From an uncultured Oscillospiraceae bacterium (lineage in GTDB: Bacteria > Bacillota > Clostridia > Oscillospirales > Oscillospiraceae), in NCBI GenBank assembly GCA_910584835.1, contig CAJUEG010000010.1, positions 1 to 48,594 on the forward strand: a stretch of 48,594 bases of DNA, given 5' to 3'. The position numbers and the translations under genes are program-made. The first letter of the stretch is position 1; every line of letters begins with the position of its first letter. Below the pieces are notes generated by a model, which was given only the letters and a program-made list of their open reading frames with translations, was not told where the DNA came from and searched no databases. This document shows positions 35,027 through 42,311 of the stretch, piece by piece.

Positions 35027-35107
35027 TGCGTTTTCTCCTTTCTATGCGGCCGGGAGTTGCACGCTCCGCCACTCTAAAGTTGATATCCATTTTTCTCGCT
35101 TGCTACC

Positions 35108-35136
35108 ATTATATAGAGTTTCATTGCCGGTTTCAA
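35108..35136 (-). promoter_or_regulatory. Promoter of the CdaR-type gene
   Basis: On the minus strand: TTGAAA (35136-35131), 17 bases, TATAAT (35113-35108), in an A/T-rich stretch. Confidence 0.82.
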
Positions 35137-35180
35137 TAGTTTTTAAAAAATTTTTTGTGAAAACTGCCAAAAAATTCGTG

Positions 35181-35882
35181 TCAATGACGGCAAACAGCCG
35201 CCTGCTCCTCCCGGGTCAGCGGCCTCCACTCTCCCTTGTCCAGCTTCTCGTCCAGCTCCAAAGGGCCGAACCTCACCCGTTTTAAGTAGGTCACCGGCTT
35301 GCCTCTCGACGCCAGCATCCGCTTCACCTGATGGTATTTCCCCTCCCGCAGGGTGATATGGGCGCTATTCCTGGATAAAAGTTCCATGTCCGCGGGCAGA
35401 CAGATCGTGCCGTCCCCCAGGACCATCCCCGCCCGGGCGGCCAGAACGTCGTCCCCGTCCAGCGCGCCGTCCACCTCCATATAGTACACCTTGTCCACGT
35501 GGCTTTTGGGCGAGAGCAGGCGGTGGGCCAGCGGCCCGTCGTTGGTGAGCAGCAGCAGCCCCTCTGTGTCCTTGTCCAGCCGTCCGGCGGGGAACAGCCC
35601 GATCTTCCGGTACTCCTCCCCCAGCAGGTCCAGCACCGTGCGCTCCCCCGGCTCGTCGGTGGACGACACCACCCCTGCCGGCTTGTGGAGCATGAGGTAT
35701 ACCGGTCCATGGGCCGGTATGGCCGCGCCGTCCACCCACACCGGGGCGTCCTCGTCCAACTTGGCCTCGGGGGCGCGGCAGGGGGCGCCGTCCACGCTCA
35801 CCCGTCCCGCCCGGATCAGCTCCCGGGCCTCCTTTCTGCTCCACCGGCCTGTGGCCGCCAGCCGCTTGTCCAGCCGTTCCAC
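35181..35882 (-). CDS. rsuA: 16S rRNA pseudouridine synthase RsuA-type
   Basis: A 233-residue pseudouridine synthase. Residues 1-60 are an S4 RNA-binding domain (MERLDKRLAATGRWSRKEAR), and the catalytic core carries the Asp in GRLDKDTEGLLLLTNDG and the KYHQVKRMLASRGK end motif. Length and order match RsuA, which modifies U516 of 16S rRNA; RluB and RluE are related and cannot be fully excluded. The start is a GTG at 35882 with a GGGGAGAGG site. It is divergent from the DUF4830 gene. Confidence 0.9.
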   Translation of the reverse strand: MERLDKRLAATGRWSRKEARELIRAGRVSVDGAPCRAPEAKLDEDAPVWVDGAAIPAHGPVYLMLHKPAGVVSSTDEPGERTVLDLLGEEYRKIGLFPAGRLDKDTEGLLLLTNDGPLAHRLLSPKSHVDKVYYMEVDGALDGDDVLAARAGMVLGDGTICLPADMELLSRNSAHITLREGKYHQVKRMLASRGKPVTYLKRVRFGPLELDEKLDKGEWRPLTREEQAAVCRH

Positions 35883-35936
35883 CGTCCTCTCCCCTTTCTC
35901 CCATTCTGCCGTGCCGCCATCATATTGCCGCCTCCC

Positions 35937-35953
35937 GGAACATATTCTGTTCC
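35937..35953. promoter_or_regulatory. Perfect dyad between rsuA and the DUF4830 gene
   Basis: GGAACA (35937-35942), five bases, TGTTCC (35948-35953): a perfect 6-5-6 inverted repeat in the 98-base divergent gap. It looks like an operator. It is not a B. subtilis type LexA box, since GAAC and GTTC are seven bases apart, not four. Confidence 0.45.
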
Positions 35954-35980
35954 TGAGAAATCACAGAACGGAGTGGTACC

Positions 35981-36505
35981 ATGATCATCTTCACGGCGCG
36001 TGTACCAAAGAGACGGCTGCTGGCGGGGGCCTCCGCCGCCCTGTGCTGCGTGTTCGCGGTCCTGGCCTTCGCCCTCACCCTGGGGGGGCGTGCGGTGGCC
36101 GCCTCGGCGGAGGTGAAGAACATCAGGGACAACGACGACCGCCTGGCCTATCTGGCCGGTCTGGGCTGGCAGACCTCCTCCCAGCCCATCGCCACCGAGG
36201 AGCTGCTCATCCCCGAGGAGTTTGACGAGAGCTACACCGGCTATCTCCGGCTCCAGTCGGACCAGGGCTTCGACCTCACCCAGTACAAGGGCAAACGGGT
36301 GAAGCGGTACACCTACCAGCTCACCAACTATCCCTCCCAGGACGAGCCGGTGCAGATCTCCCTGCTCATCTACAAAAACCGGGTGGTGGGCGGCCAGATC
36401 CAGTCCTCCTCCGGCAGCTTCCTCCACGGGCTGACCCTCCCGGCCCCGGCGGAGGCCACCCCTTCGGAGACCCCGGCGGAGACCACAGCCCGGCGGGCCG
36501 TTTAA
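35981..36505 (+). CDS. DUF4830 domain-containing protein
   Basis: A 174-residue protein with one membrane helix (about residues 15-38) and an external domain that fits DUF4830 (RLAYLAGLGWQTSSQPIATE, EFDESYTGYLRLQSDQGFDL, KRYTYQLTNYPSQDEPVQIS). Its C-terminal 25 residues are Pro/Ala/Thr-rich. The family is common in Clostridia near spore or wall genes but has no known role. The ATG has a GGAGTGG site; I see no clear promoter in the gap. Confidence 0.82.
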   Translation: MIIFTARVPKRRLLAGASAALCCVFAVLAFALTLGGRAVAASAEVKNIRDNDDRLAYLAGLGWQTSSQPIATEELLIPEEFDESYTGYLRLQSDQGFDLTQYKGKRVKRYTYQLTNYPSQDEPVQISLLIYKNRVVGGQIQSSSGSFLHGLTLPAPAEATPSETPAETTARRAV

Positions 36506-36550
36506 CAAAACAAGGGAAACGCCGGAGCGCGTTTCCCTTGTTTTCTGTAC

Positions 36551-37669
36551 TCAAACCACCTGGCGGCCCTTAAAGAACACGGCCTTCACGTTCAGCTCCG
36601 GGTCCAGCACCGCCACGTTGGCCCGCTTCCCGGGCTCCAGGCTGCCCACCCGGTCAAAAATGCCGATGGCCTGGGCGGAGTTGACCGCCGCGGCCCGCAC
36701 CGCGTCCGCCAGGGGGATGCCAAAGGAGACGGCGGTTTTCAGGCACGCCATCAGGTCGGTGACCGACCCGGCGATGGTGCCGTCCGCCAGGGTGGCAAGG
36801 GGCCCCTTGACGGTGACCTCCTGCCCGCCCAGGTCGTACTTTCCGTCCGTCATGCCGGCGGCCCGCATGGTGTCCGAGATGAGCACCACCCGGTCCGGGC
36901 CGAACATCTTAAACACAGCGCGCACCACGCTGGGGTGGATGTGGACGCCGTCGCAGATCAGCTCCACCCGGCTCCAGGGGGAGTCCAGCGCCGCGCCCAC
37001 CACACCGGGGGCCCGGTGGGTAAAGCCCGGCATGGCGTTGAACAGGTGGGTGACCTCCCTGGCCCCCAGCCGGAAGGCCTCCAGGGCGGTGTCGTAGTCC
37101 GCGGTGGTGTGGGCCACCGAGACGGCCACCTCCTCGGACACCTCCTTGATAAACTCCATGGCGCCCGGCTCCTCCGGGGCCACGGACACCAGCTTCACCA
37201 GCCCCTCGGCGGCGTCCATCAGCCGGCGCAGCATGGCCGCGTCGGGAGCGTGGAGCCAGTCGCCGTTCTGGGCGCCCTTTTTGGCGTAGGACAGGAAGGG
37301 CCCCTCCAGGTTGAGCCCCACCAGGTCCGCGCCGGGGCGGCCCGCCCTTTTGTGCTCCGCCGCCGTGCGGCACACCTTCATCAGCCGCTCCTCCAGCAGG
37401 GTCATCCCCGCCGGGCAGATCTGGGTCACCCCCCGGCTCAGCTCGTACTCCGCCATGGTCTGGAGGCCGTCCGGGTCGCCGTCGGACACGTCCGCCCCCC
37501 GGCAGCCGTGGAAATGCACGTCGGTGAGGCCGGGGATCACCCAGCAGCCCGCCGCGTCATAGCTCTGCCCGTCCCGGCTGTCCGGGGTGAGCAGGGGGCC
37601 GTCGAAGCACACGTCCCGCTCCACAAAGCCCTTTTGCAGGTCGAATACCTTTCCGCCGGTAATTTTCAT
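36551..37669 (-). CDS. nagA: N-acetylglucosamine-6-phosphate deacetylase
   Basis: A 372-residue amidohydrolase that makes glucosamine-6-phosphate and acetate from GlcNAc-6-P. Metal and substrate motifs are present: DVHFHGCRGADV, GLNLEGPFLS, SVAHTTADYD, THLFNAMPGFTHRAPG, and the catalytic Asp in VLISDTMRAAGM. It follows nagB closely and feeds it its substrate. The start is taken at the ATG of MKITGGKV (37669); a GTG at 37684 overlapping the nagB stop (GTGA) is possible. Confidence 0.95.
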   Translation of the reverse strand: MKITGGKVFDLQKGFVERDVCFDGPLLTPDSRDGQSYDAAGCWVIPGLTDVHFHGCRGADVSDGDPDGLQTMAEYELSRGVTQICPAGMTLLEERLMKVCRTAAEHKRAGRPGADLVGLNLEGPFLSYAKKGAQNGDWLHAPDAAMLRRLMDAAEGLVKLVSVAPEEPGAMEFIKEVSEEVAVSVAHTTADYDTALEAFRLGAREVTHLFNAMPGFTHRAPGVVGAALDSPWSRVELICDGVHIHPSVVRAVFKMFGPDRVVLISDTMRAAGMTDGKYDLGGQEVTVKGPLATLADGTIAGSVTDLMACLKTAVSFGIPLADAVRAAAVNSAQAIGIFDRVGSLEPGKRANVAVLDPELNVKAVFFKGRQVV

Positions 37670-37680
37670 GCTCCGCCCCC

Positions 37681-38409
37681 TCACTTGAGGCCGCTCAGCG
37701 CCGCCTCGTCGCCGATGATGGTGACGTTGGGGTGGAGCTGGAGGATGGAGGCGGGCACCTCCGGCGTGACGGGGCCATTCACGGTCTTGCGCACCGCCTC
37801 CGCCTTGTCCGCGCCGCTGGCCACCACCAGGATGCTGCGCGCGCGCATGATGGTGCCGATGCCCATGGTGAGGGCCTGCTTGGGCACGTCGTCCGCGCTG
37901 GCGAAGAACCGGGCGTTGGCCTCGATGGTGCTCTGGGTCAGGTCCACCAGATGGGTGGCCACGGGGAAGTGATCGCAGGGCTCATTGAAGCCAATGTGGC
38001 CGTTGCGGCCCAGGCCCAGCAGCTGCAAATCGGCGTAGCCCAGAGCCTTCACCACGTCCTCGTACCGGGCGCACTCCGCCGCTGCGTCGGCGGCCAGGCC
38101 GCTGGGCACGTTGGTGTTTTCAGGCGCGATATCCACATGATCGAACAGGTTGTGCTGCATGAAGTAGCGGTAGCTCTGGTCATGGGTGGGGGCCAGGCCG
38201 ACATACTCGTCCAGGTTTACCGAGCGCACCTCGGCGAAGCTCAGATCTCCCTGCTTGTACCACTCCACCAGCTGCTGGTACGCCCCGATGGGCGTGGAGC
38301 CGGTGGCCAGACCCAGCACGCACTCCGGCTTGGCCACCACCTGGGCCGCGATGACGGCGGCCGCCCGGCGGCTCATGGCGTTATAGTCCTTCTCACAATA
38401 GATTCGCAT
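37681..38409 (-). CDS. nagB: Glucosamine-6-phosphate deaminase
   Basis: A 242-residue deaminase/isomerase that turns glucosamine-6-phosphate into fructose-6-phosphate and ammonia. Signature segments are VLGLATGSTPIGAYQQL, VRSVNLDEYVGLAPTHDQSY and LLGLGRNGHIGFNEPCDHF. Length is normal for Firmicutes. The ATG at 38409 has a GGAGGGT site; the ATG at 38427 does not. It is first in the nagBA operon, with its own promoter and a dyad upstream. Confidence 0.96.
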   Translation of the reverse strand: MRIYCEKDYNAMSRRAAAVIAAQVVAKPECVLGLATGSTPIGAYQQLVEWYKQGDLSFAEVRSVNLDEYVGLAPTHDQSYRYFMQHNLFDHVDIAPENTNVPSGLAADAAAECARYEDVVKALGYADLQLLGLGRNGHIGFNEPCDHFPVATHLVDLTQSTIEANARFFASADDVPKQALTMGIGTIMRARSILVVASGADKAEAVRKTVNGPVTPEVPASILQLHPNVTIIGDEAALSGLK

Positions 38410-38509
38410 GGCAATACCCTCCGACATAAAATTTTGGTTGGGCGGCGGCTTTCCAGGCGCTTATCCGTCTCACCGTCAATGCCCCGCTTGATCGCGCCGC
38501 ATCATGTCA

Positions 38510-38538
38510 ATTGTATAATTCCCGCCCCCGTTTGTCAA
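38510..38538 (-). promoter_or_regulatory. Promoter of nagBA
   Basis: On the minus strand: TTGACA (38538-38533), 17 bases, TACAAT (38515-38510), about 100 bases before the nagB start codon. Confidence 0.8.
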
Positions 38539-38556
38539 CACAAAGGGAAAATGATT

Positions 38557-38575
38557 TTTTACGGATTTTGTAAAA
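38557..38575. promoter_or_regulatory. Dyad upstream of the nagBA promoter
   Basis: TTTTAC (38557-38562) and GTAAAA (38570-38575) with seven bases between, 19 bases upstream of the -35 box and 20 bases after the rpiR stop. It could be an activator site or a CcpA-like control site, or form an A/T-rich hairpin at the rpiR 3' end. Confidence 0.35.
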
Positions 38576-38595
38576 TGAAATATTTTTTCCGCCGT

Positions 38596-39450
38596 TTACA
38601 GGTGCTTGTCCGCCAGGGCGTCGGCCACCATTCTGCGCCTCTCCCGACAGCCCTCCATATCCCGCCGGCACATCTCGTTGAAGAGCACGTCCGCCAGGTA
38701 GAGCTGCCCCATGCGGGCGGCGATGGAGCCCATCTGGAGCGGCCCCTCCTTGGCGCCGCACTCCAGCACAATGTCGGCCAGCGCCGCCCCGGGAGACTTG
38801 GGAAAGCGGGTGATGAGCACCGTGCCCGCTCCCCGCTCCCGGGCCAGCTTCAGCAAATCCACCATATCCCGGGTGGAGCCGGAATAGGAGAAGTAGAGCA
38901 CCGCGTCCCGGCTGGTGAGCATGGCGGCCCGGATGGCCTGGTGGTGGGAATCCTCCACCGCGTAGAAGTTGGGCAGGGCGGTGGAGAACAGGTGGGCCGC
39001 CTCCGTGGCCAGGATCATGGAGCCGCCCAGCCCCATGCACAGCACCTGGTCCGCCCCCAGCAGCAGGTCCGCCGCCGCGGTGATGGCCGCGGGGTCGATC
39101 ATGGCCAGGGTCTGGGTGATGGCGTCCACATCCGCCGCGCAGATTTTCCTGCACATCTCCCCCACGTTGTCCTCGGCCAGGATTTCCCCGTACAGCGGGT
39201 TGACCGGCCTCTGTCCCGCGCTGGCCCCGGCCACCGCCAGCTTGAAGGCGCTGTACCCCCGGTAGCCCAGGCGGCGGCAGAACCGGGACACCGTGGCCTC
39301 CGCCACCTCCGCCACCTCCGCCAGCTCGGAGATGGACATATACTGGCAGTCCTGCCGCTGGGAGAGGATATAGTCCGCGATCTTTTTCTCCGCCCCGGTG
39401 AGCTGGTAATACTCCCGGTTGATTTTTGTGAATACATTTCCGTAAGGCAT
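38596..39450 (-). CDS. MurR/RpiR-family regulator of the nag genes
   Basis: A 285-residue regulator with an RpiR helix-turn-helix (MSISELAEVAEVAEATVSRF, then RLGYRGYSAFKLAVAG) and a SIS domain (QVLCMGLGGSMILATEAAHL and VLYFSYSGSTRDMVDLLKLA). Its position directly before nagB suggests that it senses an amino-sugar phosphate and controls nagBA and itself. The ATG at 39450 has an AAAGGAGG site; the longer frame upstream covers the promoter. Its promoter is overlapped by a strong 21-bp palindrome. Confidence 0.92.
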   Translation of the reverse strand: MPYGNVFTKINREYYQLTGAEKKIADYILSQRQDCQYMSISELAEVAEVAEATVSRFCRRLGYRGYSAFKLAVAGASAGQRPVNPLYGEILAEDNVGEMCRKICAADVDAITQTLAMIDPAAITAAADLLLGADQVLCMGLGGSMILATEAAHLFSTALPNFYAVEDSHHQAIRAAMLTSRDAVLYFSYSGSTRDMVDLLKLARERGAGTVLITRFPKSPGAALADIVLECGAKEGPLQMGSIAARMGQLYLADVLFNEMCRRDMEGCRERRRMVADALADKHL

Positions 39451-39510
39451 AGTTCCTCCTTTCCGCCCGCCCCTGCGGGCTTTTTTGCGGGCCCTGACGG
39501 GCCGCAGACC

Positions 39511-39531
39511 GATATGATATCTTATCATATC
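39511..39531. promoter_or_regulatory. Palindromic operator on the rpiR promoter
   Basis: A perfect palindrome with 9-base arms (GATATGATA and TATCATATC on the minus strand) and three bases between. It covers the -10 box of rpiR, the position of a classic repressor site. Not seen again next to nagB. Confidence 0.75.
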
Positions 39532-39553
39532 CTGTCCCCATGGATTCCGTCAA
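39524..39553 (-). promoter_or_regulatory. Promoter of the nag-linked rpiR gene
   Basis: On the minus strand: TTGACG (39553-39548), 18 bases, TATGAT (39529-39524). Between it and the start codon lie two GC-rich hairpins, the nearer one (GCCCGC and GCGGGC arms) just before the ribosome site. Confidence 0.75.
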
Positions 39554-39698
39554 GGGAAAGAGGAAAGTTTGTTTCACGAAAATGCAAATTTTTTTAAAAA
39601 AGCTCCAGACCTGACGATATTTCCCCTCCAATGTCCGTCAGCCCTGCCAATTGCATACAAAAAATGGTGAAAATTTGTTTCTCCTTCGGTGGCCGCCC

Positions 39699-42266
39699 CT
39701 ATCTCCCGATGATCCGGCGGATTTCCTCCTCCGCCTGTTTCATCTCAAATTCCAGCTCCGCGGCGGACATGCGCACCGCCCCATGGCCCAAAATAATCAT
39801 CTGCTCCAGCCCGTCGGAGGTGGCCACCCGCACCCGGTGCTCCCGGCGCTCCTGGGTCAGGGCGTAGGTGGTCTTTTCGATATACATGTCCGCCGTCTCC
39901 GCCTCCTTGGTGTACACCACCCACAGGTCCCCCAGCCGCTCCACGCTGCCCGGGTTTCCCTTCACCTTGTAGGCGTCGAACACCACGATGACCTTGCACC
40001 GCTTCCACCCCTGGTAGTTGCGCAGGCGGTGGATGAGCCGCTCCCTCGCGCTGTCCAGGTCCCCCCGGCCCAGGGTGCGCAGCTCGTCCCACGCGTGGAT
40101 GATGTTGTAGCCGTCCACCAGCAGGTAGTCGTCCCCGTCCCGGACCTTCAGCCCCTTCCAGGGCCTGGGCTTGGCCGGGGCGCTCTTCTGCACCGGGCGG
40201 AAGGCGCGGGGCTTCACCGGGCCGTAGGCCCGCTCGAAAATGGCCTCCAGCTCCCTGTCCAGCGCCGCCCGGGACTCGTAGCTCATGGGCGCCTCCCGGC
40301 GGACGGGGACCGCTTCGCCCCGGCCGGGACCTTCCCCCGGCGGTCTCCAGCCGCTGTCCAGGTGCATGTGCTCCCGCACCTCGTCCCAGGGCACGTTGAA
40401 CCCCGCCCCGTGGGCGCAGAACACCGAGCCGGGCGGGTTGTCCACGTCCCGCTCCGGGTCGTAGCCCGACGCGGAAATCACCTCGTCCGCGTTGTGGCAG
40501 GGGCGGTAGCCCTCCACCGTGCAGGACAGCCTCCCCCGCCCCCCGGTGTAGGCCGCCACCTCGGTCCAGTAGCTCCCTACAGCGGACACGGGGACGCCGC
40601 CGGTGAGCACCGCCTCCCCGCCCCGCTGCTCCGGGGGCTGGAACTCCGCCCCCATCCGCTGCAGGTCGGTCATGGCCCGCCCCACGCTCCCCGCGGGCAC
40701 CTCCAGGCGGAAGGCGTACCAGGGCTCCAGCAGCACGCTTTTGGCGCACATCAGCCCCTGGCGCACCGCCCGGTAGGTGGCCTGGCGGAAGTCGCCCCCC
40801 TCGGTGTGCTTGAGGTGGGCCCGCCCCGTCAAGAGGGTGATCTTCATATCGGTGACGGGCGAGCCGGTGAGGACGCCCAGGTGGGTCTTTTCCATCAGGT
40901 GGGTCAAAATAAGCCGCTGCCAATTGCGGTCCAGCACGTCCTCCGGGCAGGCGGTGTCCAGCGCCAGCCCCGCCCCCCGCTCCAGCGGCTCCAGCAGAAG
41001 GTGGACCTCGGCGTAGTGGCGCAGGGGCTCAAAGTGGCCCACCCCCTCCGCCGGGGCGGCGATGGTCTCCAGATAGACCACGCGGCCCGGGCCGAAGGAC
41101 ACCTGCGCCCCGAACCGCCGCTCCATCAGCTTCGAGAGCACCTCCAGCTGCACCTCCCCCATGAGGCGCAGCCGGATCTCCCCCAGCCTCTCGTTCCACT
41201 CCACCTGGAGCTGGGGGTCCTCCTCCTCCAGAATCCGCAGCTGGGCCAGCAGGGTGTGCGCGTCCCCTCCCTCGGGGGGCAGCACCTGATAGGCCAGCAC
41301 CGGCTCCAGCTCCGGCCCCGCCCAGTCCTCCTCCCCGCCCAGGCCCTGTCCCGCGCGGGTGCGGGTGAGGCCGGCCACGGCGCACACCGTCCCCGCCGGG
41401 GCCGTGTCGGCGGGGGTGAACTTCGCGCCCGAGTAGAGGCGGATCTGGGTGGCCTTCTCCTCCCAGTCCGGCCCCTTCACCCCGTCCCGCACCTTCAGTG
41501 CGCCCCCGGTGATTTTCATCCAGGTGAGCCGCTCCCCCTTGTCGTCCCGGGAAATTTTGAACACCCGGGCGGCGAAGTCGGGCCGCCAATCCGGCTCCAG
41601 GGCGTACCGGGCCAGGCCGTCCAGCAGCCCGTCCACCCCCTCCACCTTCAGCGCCGCGCCGAAAAAGCAGGGGAAGAACTTCCGCTCCACAATGAGGGCG
41701 GACAGGTCGCCGTCGTCCAGCTCCCCCGTCTCCAGGTAGCGCTCCATCAGCTCCTCATCGCACATCGCCGCCTGTTCCAGCAATTCCTCCCGCGGCCCAG
41801 AGAAGTCGGCGCAGCCGTCGTCCAGCCGCGCCCGGAGCTGGGCGAGCAGCTTGGCCCGGTCCGTGTCCGGCTGGTCCATCTTATTGATAAAGAGAAAGGT
41901 GGGGACGCGGTGCCGCTCCAGCAGCTTCCACAGCGTCTCGGTGTGGCCCTGCACCCCGTCCGAGCCGCTGACGAGCAGCACGGCGCAGTCCATCACCTGC
42001 ACCGCCCGCTCCGTTTCGGCGGAAAAGTCCACGTGGCCCGGGGTGTCCAGCAGGGTGAACTCCCAGTCCCCCCAGCTCAGCCGGGCCTGTTTGGAGAAAA
42101 TGGTGATGCCCCGCTCCCGCTCCTGCTCCTCGGTGTCCAGAAAGGCGTCGCCGTGGTCCACCCGGCCCAGCCTGCGCACCGCCCCGGCGCGGTACAGCAT
42201 GGCCTCGGACAGGGTGGTTTTCCCCGAGTCCACATGGGCCAGCATCCCGATGGTCAGCCGTTTCAT
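39699..42266 (-). CDS. Tet(M)-like translational GTPase fused to a YacP/Rae1-type NYN nuclease
   Basis: An 855-residue fusion. Residues 1-680 follow the EF-G/Tet(M) plan: G1 AHVDSGKT (10-17), G2 RGITI, G3 DTPGH (74-78), G4 NKMD (128-131), then domains II-V, including SYWTEVAAYTGGRGRLSC near residue 580. A basic Pro-rich linker leads to residues 710-855, a YacP-type NYN domain with YLLVDGYNIIHAWDEL, VIVVFDAY, KEAETADMYIEK and RVATSDGLEQ; the expected acidic residues are about Asp718, Asp764, Asp793 and Asp818. Tet(M) binds near the ribosomal A site, and Rae1 (YacP) cuts mRNA there, so a ribosome-guided mRNA nuclease is the best inference. It follows recG by 45 bases; the ATG at 42266 has a GAGGAG site. 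A role in tetracycline resistance is not supported. Confidence 0.9.
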   Translation of the reverse strand: MKRLTIGMLAHVDSGKTTLSEAMLYRAGAVRRLGRVDHGDAFLDTEEQERERGITIFSKQARLSWGDWEFTLLDTPGHVDFSAETERAVQVMDCAVLLVSGSDGVQGHTETLWKLLERHRVPTFLFINKMDQPDTDRAKLLAQLRARLDDGCADFSGPREELLEQAAMCDEELMERYLETGELDDGDLSALIVERKFFPCFFGAALKVEGVDGLLDGLARYALEPDWRPDFAARVFKISRDDKGERLTWMKITGGALKVRDGVKGPDWEEKATQIRLYSGAKFTPADTAPAGTVCAVAGLTRTRAGQGLGGEEDWAGPELEPVLAYQVLPPEGGDAHTLLAQLRILEEEDPQLQVEWNERLGEIRLRLMGEVQLEVLSKLMERRFGAQVSFGPGRVVYLETIAAPAEGVGHFEPLRHYAEVHLLLEPLERGAGLALDTACPEDVLDRNWQRLILTHLMEKTHLGVLTGSPVTDMKITLLTGRAHLKHTEGGDFRQATYRAVRQGLMCAKSVLLEPWYAFRLEVPAGSVGRAMTDLQRMGAEFQPPEQRGGEAVLTGGVPVSAVGSYWTEVAAYTGGRGRLSCTVEGYRPCHNADEVISASGYDPERDVDNPPGSVFCAHGAGFNVPWDEVREHMHLDSGWRPPGEGPGRGEAVPVRREAPMSYESRAALDRELEAIFERAYGPVKPRAFRPVQKSAPAKPRPWKGLKVRDGDDYLLVDGYNIIHAWDELRTLGRGDLDSARERLIHRLRNYQGWKRCKVIVVFDAYKVKGNPGSVERLGDLWVVYTKEAETADMYIEKTTYALTQERREHRVRVATSDGLEQMIILGHGAVRMSAAELEFEMKQAEEEIRRIIGR

Positions 42267-42311
42267 CACGCATTCTCCTCACGGCGGTCCGTCCGCCTGT
42301 TTCTTGCCTGC

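Noticed and set aside
35937..35953. LexA (SOS) box
   Set aside because: GAAC and GTTC are seven bases apart; the Firmicutes LexA box needs four.
39699..42266. Tetracycline resistance gene of the tet(M) class
   Set aside because: The GTPase part is only generally similar, it sits with housekeeping recG without mobile elements, and it carries a nuclease domain that resistance proteins lack.
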